In this document: piece by piece, positions 1-6,173 of the stretch
Numbering within the stretch: the stretch's first letter is position 1
How the letters are laid out: each line of letters opens with the position of its first letter
Assembly (NCBI GenBank): GCA_023432845.1
Contig: JAEZEY010000246.1
Location: forward strand, 1 to 6,201
DNA length: 6,201 bases
Source of the DNA: Pseudomonadota bacterium
GTDB lineage: Bacteria; Pseudomonadota; Alphaproteobacteria; Rhizobiales; Xanthobacteraceae
Reading direction: 5' to 3'
Position numbers and translations under genes: made by a program
The notes under the pieces: model-generated
Seen by the model: the letters and a program-made list of their open reading frames with translations, nothing else
What the model was told of the DNA's origin: nothing
The model's database searches: none

Positions 1-501
1 GGCCCAGACCTCGGGGCGCTTGGCATCGAGCGGCGCTGGGATGACGTTGTAGTCGCCGGCGAGCACCAGCGGCTCCTCCAGCTTCAGCCGGTCGGCTGCG
101 AAGGCGTGGAGCCGGTCCATCCAGCGCAGCTTGTAGTCGTATTTGTCGCCGGGGGCGGGGTTACCGTTAGGCAAGTACAGACTCACCACCCGAACCACGC
201 CGGTCTTGGTGGATACCAGCGCCTCGAGGAAACGGGCCTGGACGTCGCCATCGTCGCCGATGAGGCCGGGCGCCACCTCGTCGAAGGGCAGCTTGGACAA
301 CAGGGCGACGCCGTTGAATGTCTTCTGGCCGTGGACTGCGACATTGTAGCCGAGGGCTTCCAGCGGCTCGCGCGGGAAGGCATCGTCCTGGCACTTGATC
401 TCCTGCAGACAGACGATGTCCGGTGCCCGCTCCATGAGCCAGGCCTGCAGGCTGTCGAGGCGCTGGCGGATGGAATTCACGTTCCAGGTGGCAATACGCA
501 T
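1..501 (-). CDS. xthA: Exodeoxyribonuclease III (partial, C-terminal part beyond the window)
   Basis: Reading the minus strand from an ATG at 501 down to base 1 gives 167 uninterrupted codons starting MRIATWNVNSIRQRLDSL. This is the endonuclease/exonuclease/phosphatase fold of the Xth family, a cytoplasmic Mg-dependent AP endonuclease and 3'-5' exonuclease of base excision repair. Family active-site residues fall at the expected places: Asn7 (WNVNS), Glu34 (LQEIKC, metal ligand), Tyr109 (SLYLPNG), and Asp150/Asn152 (LAGDYNVIP). The family is usually about 260-270 residues, so roughly 100 residues, including the C-terminal catalytic Asp and His, lie off the left edge. The start is secure because the protein begins directly with the first strand motif MRIATWN. 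The Shine-Dalgarno upstream is weak (GGAT-like, about 511-516). It is transcribed divergently from the efflux genes. No damage is visible in the part seen. Confidence 0.96.
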   Translation of the reverse strand, partial: MRIATWNVNSIRQRLDSLQAWLMERAPDIVCLQEIKCQDDAFPREPLEALGYNVAVHGQKTFNGVALLSKLPFDEVAPGLIGDDGDVQARFLEALVSTKTGVVRVVSLYLPNGNPAPGDKYDYKLRWMDRLHAFAADRLKLEEPLVLAGDYNVIPAPLDAKRPEVWA

Positions 502-695
502 CGGGCGGAAATCCGTCGGGAGCACATAAACAGAAAGTTACGCGCCAGAATCGGGCGAAACGACGAGAGGTCAGGCTGTTTAGCAGAACGGCGCAGGTAA
601 GTGCAGTTTGGCCCGTTATATGCTAAGTACCGCATTTATATGGCCGCCAATGCGATCACCGACCGGTTTTTGACCGGAAATCGCGAATAAGGAGC

Positions 696-721
696 GTCCG
701 GGCAGGCCGCGGAGCCCGGAC
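696..721 (+). promoter_or_regulatory. GC-rich stem-loop in the 5' leader of the efflux adaptor gene
   Basis: GTCCGGGC (696-703) and GCCCGGAC (714-721) are perfect inverted repeats around a 10-base loop, giving an 8-bp stem with mostly G-C pairs. It ends 4 bases before the Shine-Dalgarno at 726-730. No T-run follows, so it is not an intrinsic terminator. In mRNA it would sit at the edge of the ribosome's landing site and could tune translation or stability. As DNA it could equally be an operator. The repeat is seen directly; the role is inference. Confidence 0.4.
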
Positions 722-725
722 CGTC

Positions 726-730
726 AGGAG
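726..730 (+). promoter_or_regulatory. Ribosome binding site of the adaptor gene, closely spaced
   Basis: AGGAG at 726-730 is the only good Shine-Dalgarno match before the ATG at 734 and supports that start. Only three bases (ACG) separate it from the ATG, shorter than the usual 5-9. The permease start at 1974 has the same layout (GAGG, then three bases). Confidence 0.6.
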
Positions 731-733
731 ACG

Positions 734-1888
734 ATGACAAGTCGAAAGCTGCTGCTCGTGATACTGGTGCTGGCCGTGGCCGGTGCAGTCTATCTTGCGC
801 GTGACTATTTCACGGGCGAACAGGGTGCCGTGCGCGCCCAGGGCGGCGCTGAGCGTGTCGTTCCTGTTGCGGTCGCCCAGGCCGAGCACAAGAAGGTGCC
901 GGTTATCCTCGACGCCCTGGGAACGGTCACCCCGATCGCCAGCGTCGCCCTGAAACCGCGGCTCGAGAGCGCCATCACCGCCGTTCATTTTCGCGACGGC
1001 GCTCATGTCGAGAAGGGCGAACTCCTGTTCACGCTCGACTGCCGGCAGATCGAAGCCGACATGAAGCGGGTGCAGGCGGTGATCGACGGCGCTCAGGCCT
1101 CGCTCGAACAGGCGCAGCGCGACGTGGCGCGCTATTCCGATCTCGTCGAGCGCAATGCCACGCCGATCGTCACGCTCAACAATGCGCAGACTGCGGTGAA
1201 CGTGTCGCGCGCCACTGCCGAGTCGAACCGCGCGCAGCTCGAGAATCTCAAGGTCCAACTCGGTTACTGCTCGATCCGCGCCCCGATCTCCGGCCGCATC
1301 AGCATGGCCAATGTCAAGATCGGCAACTTCGTGCGGCCGGCCGACACCGCGCCGATGGCGACCATCATCCAGACCGCGCCGATCTATGTGAGTTTCCCGG
1401 TGCCGCAGAAGAACCTGCCTGGGATCCGTGAGGCCATTGCCGCCGAAACCGCCACCGTGCAGGTCAACATTCCGGGCGATACTCATCGCGCCGAAGGCGC
1501 GGTGACGATGATAGAGAACACCGTCGATGTCTCGACCGGGACGGCGATGATCCGTGCCACGATGCCGAACAAGGACGAACTGCTGTGGCCGGGTACGCTG
1601 GTCAACACGCGCATCACGTTGCGTGTCGAGGACGCGGTGACCGTGCCGTCGGGTGCGGTGTCGGTCAGCCAGGACGGCAACTTCGTCTTCATCGTCGAGG
1701 ACGGCAAGGCCAAGGCCCAGCAGGTTGTGGTGGCCCGTCAGGCCGGTGACGACTCGGTCATCGAATCTGGCCTCAAGGGCGGCGAGACCGTGGTCACCGA
1801 GGGCCAGGCCTTCCTGTCGAACGGTACGCGCGTGCGTGTCCAGGGCGGCGCCGGGCAATCGCCGTCGGGCAAACCGGCGGGTAGCTGA
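734..1888 (+). CDS. RND efflux pump periplasmic adaptor subunit (membrane fusion protein, MdtA/AcrA-like)
   Basis: This 384-residue protein is the adaptor that bridges an inner-membrane RND permease to a TolC-type outer membrane channel. Residues 1-5 are basic (MTSRK), followed by a hydrophobic segment at about 6-22. There is no lipobox cysteine, so it is probably held by an uncleaved anchor or cleaved signal peptide rather than a lipid. The split biotinyl-lipoyl domain is seen at about 66-103 (HFRDGAHVEKGELLFTLD) and 176-205 (IRAPISGRIS). Between them, at about 105-172, lies a long Gln/Ala/Glu-rich helical hairpin. Beta-barrel and membrane-proximal domains follow, with the family motif LWPGTLVNTRI at 284-294. 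The length is normal. The tail (about 371-384) is Gly/Ser/Pro-rich and probably disordered. The cognate permease follows after 85 bases with no terminator, so the two should share one transcript. Cys103 and Cys179 flank the hairpin. Substrates cannot be read from the adaptor. Confidence 0.95.
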   Translation: MTSRKLLLVILVLAVAGAVYLARDYFTGEQGAVRAQGGAERVVPVAVAQAEHKKVPVILDALGTVTPIASVALKPRLESAITAVHFRDGAHVEKGELLFTLDCRQIEADMKRVQAVIDGAQASLEQAQRDVARYSDLVERNATPIVTLNNAQTAVNVSRATAESNRAQLENLKVQLGYCSIRAPISGRISMANVKIGNFVRPADTAPMATIIQTAPIYVSFPVPQKNLPGIREAIAAETATVQVNIPGDTHRAEGAVTMIENTVDVSTGTAMIRATMPNKDELLWPGTLVNTRITLRVEDAVTVPSGAVSVSQDGNFVFIVEDGKAKAQQVVVARQAGDDSVIESGLKGGETVVTEGQAFLSNGTRVRVQGGAGQSPSGKPAGS

Positions 1889-1908
1889 AATATCTTACGT
1901 CACGGGCG

Positions 1909-1924
1909 CGCCGAGGCTTCGGCG
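1909..1924 (+). promoter_or_regulatory. Small GC stem-loop between adaptor and permease genes
   Basis: CGCCGA (1909-1914) and TCGGCG (1919-1924) form a perfect 6-bp stem with a GGCT loop in the 85-base gap between the two pump genes. There is no U-tract, so it is not a convincing terminator. It could mark an mRNA processing or stability point, but a stem this short can arise by chance in GC-rich sequence. I see no promoter for the permease in the gap. Confidence 0.25.
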
Positions 1925-1973
1925 ACAGTAGCGATGGGCGGCAGTTCGGGCTGAGAGGGACGGATCGAGGTCG

Positions 1974-4900
1974 ATGAATATCTCCGAAGTATGCATCCGC
2001 CGTCCGGTTCTGACGACCCTGCTGATGGCGTCGATTATCGTCCTCGGCGTCTTCGGCTATCGGCTGCTGCCCGTGGCGGCTCTGCCGTCCGTCGATTTTC
2101 CGACCATCCGTATCAGCGCGACGCTGCCGGGCGCGTCGCCCGAGACCATGGCCGCCTCGGTGGCCTCGCCGATCGAGCGGCAATTATCGACCATCGCCGG
2201 AATTACCTCGCTGACCTCGTCGTCGTCGCTCGGCAACACCGCCATTACCGTCCAGTTCGATCTCGGCCGCGACATCGACGGCGCCTCGCTCGACGTGCAA
2301 ACGGCGCTCGCCATTGCACAGCGGCGCCTGCCGGTCGAAATGACGACGCCGCCATCGTTCCGCAAGGTCAATCCGGGCGACTTCGCGGTGCTGTTCTTCT
2401 CGATGCGCTCGGCGACCATGCCGCTTTCGGCGATCAATGACTTCGCCGAAACGGTGATGTCGCCACAGCTCTCGCAATTGCCCGGCGTCGCACAGGTCGC
2501 CGTCTACGGCGCGCAGCGTTACGCCGTGCGGGTGCAGGTCGATCCGGCCGCCGCCGCGGCGCGCAACATCTCCCTCGACGAGATTCGCACCGTGGTGGCG
2601 AGAGCCAATTCGGCGGCGCCGGTCGGCAATCTCGACGGCACCAAGCAGTCGCTGACCTTGGTTGCGACCTCCTCGATCAAGCGCGCCGCCGATTATGGCG
2701 ACGTCGTCGTCAAATACGTCAACGGCGCGCCGGTCAAGCTCAACGAAGTGGCGCGCATCGTCGACAGCGTCGAGAACGACAGGGTGGCGACCTGGTTCAA
2801 CGACGAGCGCGCCATTGTCCTCGCCATCCAGCGCCAGCCGGACGCCAACACGGTCGACGTGGTCGATGCCGCAATCAACCTCATTCCGCGCATGCGGGCG
2901 CAGATACCGGCTGCGATCGAGCTGCGGCCGTTGTTCGATCGCTCGCTCTCGATCCGCGATGCCGTCCATGACGTGAAGGAAACGCTGGCAATCGCCGTCG
3001 TGCTCGTCATCCTGGTGATTTTCCTGTTTCTGCGGAAGGTCTCGGCGACGGTGATCCCGTCGCTGGCGCTGCCGATGTCGCTCGTCGGCACCTTCGCCGC
3101 GATGTACATGTTCGGCTTTTCGATCAACAACATGACGCTGCTGGCGCTCACCTTGTCGGTGGGGTTCGTGGTCGACGACGCCATCATCATGCTGGAGAAC
3201 ATCGTCCGCCATGTCGAGGGCGGCATGCGCCCGTTCGAGGCGGCGCTCAAGGGCTCGCGGGAGATCGGCTTCACCATCGTTTCGATCACCTTCTCGCTGA
3301 TTGCGGTGTTCATTCCCGTGCTGCTCATGGGCGGCATGGTCGGCCGCGTGTTCCGTGAGTTCGCTGTCACGGTGGCGGTGGCGATCGTGGTGTCCGGTTT
3401 TGTGGCGCTGACGCTCACGCCGATGCTGTGCGCGCGCGTGCTCAAGGGGCACCAGCCGGGCGAGGAGGATAAACAGAACGTCGTCCTGCGCGGCTTCGAA
3501 TGGGCGTTCGCGCGGCTTCGCGGCGCTTACGAATGGTCGCTCGACCGCGTGCTGGCCCACAAGCCGGTCATGCTCGGCGTGACCTTCCTCACGCTGTTCG
3601 CCACGATCTGGCTCTATGCCATCGCGCCCAAGGGGTTCTTCCCGACCGAGGACACCGGCTTCCTGACCGGCATTACCGAAGCCAAGACCGATATTTCCTT
3701 TGCGGCGATGGTCGAGCATCAGCGCAAGCTCGCCGACATCGTTCGCGCCGATCCAGCGGTCGCCTATGTGAATTCGACCGTCGGCATTGGCGGTCCGAAT
3801 TCGCTCGTCAGCAATGGCCGCATGCTGGTGGCGCTGAAACCGAAGAAGGAGCGCGGCGAACTGCGTCCAGTGATCGACCGGTTGCGGCGCAATGCCAATG
3901 CCGTGCCGGGAATCCGCATTTTCCTCCAGCCGATTCAGAACATCAATCTGGGCGGCCGACCGTCGAAGAGCCAATACCAGTATACGATGCAGTCGAACGA
4001 CACCGACGAGCTGTATCGGCTAGCGCCGGAAATGCGCGAGAAGATCTCCCAGTTGCCCGGTCTGCTCGACGTGACCACCGACCTTTACGTTACCAGTCCG
4101 CAGGTGTCGGTCGAGGTCGACCGGCAGAAGGCCGCGGTCTACGGCGTTACCATCGATCAGGTCCGCCAGGAGCTTTACAACGCTTTCGGCACGCGTCAGG
4201 TCGCGACCATCTACACGCCGTCGAATGATTATCAGGTGCTCCTGCAGGCGTTGCCGGAGGTCCAGAAGCTAGGCGCGGACGCGCTCAACAATATCTACTT
4301 GAAGACCGCGAGCGGCACCTCTGTGCCGCTGTCGGCGGTGACGCGTTTCGAGCGTACGGTCGGCCCGCTTCAGGTCAACCACCAGGGTCAGCAGCCCGCG
4401 GTGACGATCTCGTTCAATCTGGCGCAGGGCACCTCGCTTGGCCAGGCGACGGACGCCATCCGCAGGCTCGAGCGCGAGGAACGCCTGCCGGCGAGCATCA
4501 CCGCGACCTTCCAGGGCACCACGCAGGTGTTCGAAGAGGCGCAGAAGGGGCAGGGCATCCTGATCCTGGCGGCCATCTTCGCCGCCTATATCGTGCTGGG
4601 CATTCTCTACGAGAGCTTCATCCACCCGATCACGATCATCTCCGGCCTGCCTTCGGCCGGCATCGGCGCCATCCTGACGCTGATGCTGTTCAAGATGGAC
4701 CTGTCGGTGATCGCCATGATCGGCATCGTCATGCTGGTCGGCATCGTCAAGAAGAACGCCATCATGATGGTCGACTTCGCCATCGAGCGTCGCCGCATCG
4801 GCCTGTCGGCGGAGGCGGCCATCCGCGAGGCGGCGTTGCTGCGCTTCCGTCCGATTATGATGACGACCTTCGCGGCGATCTTCGGCGTCCTGCCGATCGC

Positions 4901-5105
4901 GCTCGGCGCCGGCGCCGGCGCCGAACTGCGCCAGCCGCTCGGCATCGCGGTGGTCGGCGGCTTGTGCGTGTCGCAGTTCCTGACGCTCTACATCACGCCG
5001 GTGGTCTATCTCTATCTCGACCGCTTCGATCGCATGCTCAAGCGCCGCCTCGAGCCGCAGCTCGAGGAGGTTAAGGACGCCCCGGCGCAGGTCGCAGCCG
5101 AATAG
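1974..5105 (+). CDS. RND efflux permease, HAE1 family, MdtC-like (AcrB/AcrD/AcrF superfamily)
   Basis: This complete 1043-residue inner-membrane proton/drug antiporter has the normal length for the family. It shows the duplicated RND layout. TM1 (about 12-32) is followed by a large periplasmic porter/docking region (about 33-335) and TM2-TM7 (about 337-550). A second periplasmic region (about 555-858) precedes TM8-TM12 (about 861-1012). Proton-relay residues are present: Asp401-Asp402 in TM4 (GFVVDDAIIMLEN), Lys927 in TM10 (GIVKKNAIMMVDFA) and Arg959 (LRFRPIMMTT). MdtC-like blocks include LPGASPETMA (51-60), TSSSSLGNT (81-89), NAFGTRQVATIY (736-747), YIVLGILYESF (872-882) and ELRQPLGIAVVGGL (984-997). 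The ATG at 1974 has GAGG at 1967-1970 and gives the standard N-terminus NISEVCIRRPVLTT. E. coli MdtC works with a second permease, MdtB; only one permease lies here, so a homotrimer is inferred. No outer membrane channel gene is in view. Assignment to HAE1 rather than metal efflux rests on overall similarity; the substrate is unknown. Confidence 0.97.
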   Translation: MNISEVCIRRPVLTTLLMASIIVLGVFGYRLLPVAALPSVDFPTIRISATLPGASPETMAASVASPIERQLSTIAGITSLTSSSSLGNTAITVQFDLGRDIDGASLDVQTALAIAQRRLPVEMTTPPSFRKVNPGDFAVLFFSMRSATMPLSAINDFAETVMSPQLSQLPGVAQVAVYGAQRYAVRVQVDPAAAAARNISLDEIRTVVARANSAAPVGNLDGTKQSLTLVATSSIKRAADYGDVVVKYVNGAPVKLNEVARIVDSVENDRVATWFNDERAIVLAIQRQPDANTVDVVDAAINLIPRMRAQIPAAIELRPLFDRSLSIRDAVHDVKETLAIAVVLVILVIFLFLRKVSATVIPSLALPMSLVGTFAAMYMFGFSINNMTLLALTLSVGFVVDDAIIMLENIVRHVEGGMRPFEAALKGSREIGFTIVSITFSLIAVFIPVLLMGGMVGRVFREFAVTVAVAIVVSGFVALTLTPMLCARVLKGHQPGEEDKQNVVLRGFEWAFARLRGAYEWSLDRVLAHKPVMLGVTFLTLFATIWLYAIAPKGFFPTEDTGFLTGITEAKTDISFAAMVEHQRKLADIVRADPAVAYVNSTVGIGGPNSLVSNGRMLVALKPKKERGELRPVIDRLRRNANAVPGIRIFLQPIQNINLGGRPSKSQYQYTMQSNDTDELYRLAPEMREKISQLPGLLDVTTDLYVTSPQVSVEVDRQKAAVYGVTIDQVRQELYNAFGTRQVATIYTPSNDYQVLLQALPEVQKLGADALNNIYLKTASGTSVPLSAVTRFERTVGPLQVNHQGQQPAVTISFNLAQGTSLGQATDAIRRLEREERLPASITATFQGTTQVFEEAQKGQGILILAAIFAAYIVLGILYESFIHPITIISGLPSAGIGAILTLMLFKMDLSVIAMIGIVMLVGIVKKNAIMMVDFAIERRRIGLSAEAAIREAALLRFRPIMMTTFAAIFGVLPIALGAGAGAELRQPLGIAVVGGLCVSQFLTLYITPVVYLYLDRFDRMLKRRLEPQLEEVKDAPAQVAAE
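4905..4922 (+). repeat. Three tandem GGCGCC units inside the permease gene
   Basis: GGCGCC is repeated three times without interruption and encodes Gly-Ala-Gly-Ala-Gly-Ala (permease residues 978-983), near the TM11-TM12 turn just before ELRQPLG. Each unit is itself a palindrome. Gain or loss of one unit would stay in frame and change the protein by two residues. This may simply reflect GC-rich codon choice for a Gly/Ala loop. Confidence 0.6.
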
Positions 5106-5148
5106 CGTTAACCGTAGTGAGCCGCAGCGGCGCATTCGAAACGTCGGC

Positions 5149-5166
5149 AAGGCGGTATACCTCCTT
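5149..5166. promoter_or_regulatory. 18-bp imperfect palindrome upstream of the SPFH gene, candidate operator
   Basis: AAGGCGGTATACCTCCTT is symmetric at 16 of 18 positions around a perfect GGTATACC core (5154-5161); only the C at 5153 and T at 5162 break symmetry. It has no loop, so it looks more like a protein-binding DNA site than an RNA hairpin. It lies about 25 bp before a candidate promoter for the SPFH gene. The symmetry is seen directly; binding by a dimeric regulator is inference, and no regulator gene is in the window. Confidence 0.35.
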
Positions 5167-5167
5167 C

Positions 5168-5192
5168 ATGGTCGGCCGAGATGTCCGGCCAT
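5168..5192 (+). terminator. Stem-loop after the permease gene, possible weak terminator
   Basis: ATGGTCGG (5168-5175) can pair with CCGGCCAT (5185-5192) in RNA, giving 8 bp with one G-U pair and a 9-base loop, about 60 bases after the permease stop. The following bases are TGCCCTGTCATGTTT, without the T-run of a classical intrinsic terminator. It may slow readthrough or act in mRNA stability, or be incidental. It partly overlaps the candidate SPFH promoter. Confidence 0.25.
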
Positions 5193-5218
5193 TGCCCTGT
5201 CATGTTTGATGCTATGAT
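5192..5218 (+). promoter_or_regulatory. Candidate sigma-70-type promoter for the SPFH gene
   Basis: TATGAT at 5213-5218 matches five of six bases of the -10 consensus and lies in the most AT-rich part of this intergenic gap. TTGCCC at 5192-5197 resembles a -35 box, but the spacing is only 15 bp. Transcription would start near 5225, giving a leader of about 28 bases that still includes the Shine-Dalgarno at 5243-5248. This suggests the SPFH gene can be expressed apart from the efflux operon. Confidence 0.35.
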
Positions 5219-5242
5219 GCCGGCGGCGTCGACGGGCCGAAC

Positions 5243-5248
5243 GGGAGG
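5243..5248 (+). promoter_or_regulatory. Ribosome binding site deciding the SPFH start codon
   Basis: GGGAGG at 5243-5248, four bases before the ATG at 5253, is the strongest Shine-Dalgarno near the gene. It supports starting there rather than at the in-frame upstream ATG at 5181, which would add 24 residues (MSGHCPVMFDAMMPAASTGR and four more) with no family counterpart. Confidence 0.7.
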
Positions 5249-5252
5249 CAAC

Positions 5253-6173
5253 ATGGAATCGCTTGTATTTTTGATCGCACTGGTGGTGCTGGTGCTGGCG
5301 GTGGTTGCCGCCGGGGTGAAGACGGTGCCGCAGGGTTATCAATGGACGGTGGAGCGCTTCGGCCGCTATCGCACGACCCTGATGCCGGGCCTCAATCTGA
5401 TCGTGCCCTTCATCGACCGCATCGGCCTCCGGATCAATGTGCAGGAGGCCGTGCTTGAAATTCCGAGCCAGGACGTCATCACCAAGGACAACGCCTCGGT
5501 GACGGTAGACGGCATCGTATTCTTCCAGGTGCTGCAGGCGGCGCGGGCGGCCTACGAAGTGCAGGACCTGCGCACCGCCGTGACCAACATGGCGATGACC
5601 AATATCCGCACGGCGATCGGCGCGCTCGACCTCGACGAGACCTTGTCCAAGCGTGACGAGATCAACGATCGGTTGCTGCATGTTCTCGACAACGCGACGC
5701 AGCCTTGGGGGACCAAGATCACGCGCGTCGAACTCAAGGACATCAGCCCGCCCGACAATGTGGTGGCTTCGATGGCCATGCAGCTGACCGCCGAGCGCGA
5801 GCGTCGCGCCGCCATTCTCGCGGCCGAGGGCGTCAAGCAGGCGGCGATCCTCAAGGCCGAGGGCGAAAAGCAGTCGCAGATCCTCGCCGCCGAGGGCCGT
5901 CTAGCCGCCGCCAACCGAGACGCCGAGGCGCGCGAACGTCTGGCGACGGCCGAAGCCGAAGCCACCCGCGTCGTGTCCAAGGCGGTCGAGGACGGCAATG
6001 TGCAGGCGCTCAATTATTTCGTTGCGCAGAAATATGTCGATGCACTGAACCAGATCGGTCAGGCCGACAATTCGAAACTGTTGCTGATGCCCATGGAGAT
6101 GAGCGGCATCGTCGGTGCGGTGTCCGGCAGCGCCGAACTGACGCGGAACGCCAAGCTGGGCGAAGCCAAATGA
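5253..6173 (+). CDS. qmcA: SPFH/Band 7 (stomatin/prohibitin) family membrane protein, QmcA-type
   Basis: This 306-residue protein is close in length to E. coli QmcA (about 305). Residues 3-21 form one N-terminal membrane segment with few charged residues before it. The SPFH domain spans about 22-180, with the paraslipin-like start VPQGYQWTVERFGRY (25-39), MPGLNLIVPFID (44-55) and DVITKDNASVTVDGIVFF (74-91). An Ala/Glu-rich coiled coil at about 178-245 contains three 11-residue repeats. A C-terminal segment follows, with ALNYFVAQKYVDAL (252-265) and LLLMPMEMSG (276-285). Family knowledge: these proteins oligomerise into cages or microdomain scaffolds at the membrane, associate with FtsH-type proteolysis in some bacteria, and are usually encoded beside an NfeD protein. 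The start at 5253 was chosen for its Shine-Dalgarno and the family N-terminus. It overlaps the next gene by ATGA. The cellular role here is not known. Confidence 0.94.
   Translation: MESLVFLIALVVLVLAVVAAGVKTVPQGYQWTVERFGRYRTTLMPGLNLIVPFIDRIGLRINVQEAVLEIPSQDVITKDNASVTVDGIVFFQVLQAARAAYEVQDLRTAVTNMAMTNIRTAIGALDLDETLSKRDEINDRLLHVLDNATQPWGTKITRVELKDISPPDNVVASMAMQLTAERERRAAILAAEGVKQAAILKAEGEKQSQILAAEGRLAAANRDAEARERLATAEAEATRVVSKAVEDGNVQALNYFVAQKYVDALNQIGQADNSKLLLMPMEMSGIVGAVSGSAELTRNAKLGEAK
5808..5906 (+). repeat. Three tandem 11-residue coiled-coil repeats in the SPFH protein
   Basis: Residues 186-218 read as three consecutive 11-residue units: AAILAAEGVKQ, AAILKAEGEKQ and SQILAAEGRLA. I-L at positions 3-4 and A-E-G at 6/7-8 are invariant. 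Eleven-residue (hendecad) periodicity is known to give nearly straight coiled coils, which fits the long helical wall of SPFH cages. The DNA copies are diverged in third positions, so this is conserved protein periodicity rather than a recent duplication. Confidence 0.75.

Larger units (their letters stand above)
502..733. promoter_or_regulatory. Divergent intergenic region between xthA and the efflux adaptor gene
   Basis: These 232 bases separate two divergent genes and must hold the start signals for both. No convincing small ORF is seen. An AT-rich island at about 605-645 stands out from the GC-rich surroundings and contains -10-like hexamers on both strands: TATAAA read on the minus strand from 640 to 635, and TATGCT at 619-624 on the plus strand. 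Neither has a good -35 box at 16-18 bp, so exact promoters cannot be placed. The word TTATATG occurs at 616-622 and again at 636-642, exactly 20 bp apart. A short inverted repeat CCGGT/ACCGG lies at 663-667 and 673-677. Promoter activity here is inferred from gene orientation and base composition. Confidence 0.4.

Noticed and set aside
106..600. Plus-strand frame of 164 codons across xthA and the divergent gap
   Set aside because: It is opposite the exodeoxyribonuclease III frame, which carries the active-site motifs, and has no recognisable features.
656..1858. Open frame of 400 codons on the minus strand opposite the adaptor gene
   Set aside because: Low-complexity Arg/His/Asp/Gly composition and no domain; it exists because third-position G/C bias removes stops from the opposite frame.
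1905..1912. GGCGCGCC palindrome between the pump genes
   Set aside because: An eight-base G/C palindrome is expected by chance at this base composition and has no conserved partner nearby.
2184..3974. Open frame of 596 codons on the minus strand opposite the permease
   Set aside because: Its product is Arg/His/Asp-rich with no membrane segment or recognisable motif, the typical antisense shadow of a GC-rich gene. The plus strand encodes an unmistakable RND permease.
5121..5131. GCCGCAGCGGC inverted repeat just after the permease stop, as a terminator
   Set aside because: Only one base separates the arms, so no stable RNA loop can form with the full stem, and there is no T-run; likely chance in GC-rich DNA.
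4269..5150. Minus-strand frame of 293 codons starting TTG at 5150, with a perfect AAGGAGG nine bases upstream (5160-5166, minus)
   Set aside because: The Shine-Dalgarno match is striking, but it is one half of the palindrome at 5149-5166. The encoded protein is an Asp/His/Arg-rich shadow of the permease 3' end without any family signature.
5181..5252. N-terminal extension of the SPFH protein from an ATG at 5181
   Set aside because: The added 24 residues contain no family sequence, would overlap the candidate promoter and stem-loop, and the ATG at 5253 has a far better Shine-Dalgarno.
5166..5681. Minus-strand frame of 171 codons opposite the SPFH gene start
   Set aside because: Antisense to a well-supported SPFH domain, His/Arg-rich, no motif.
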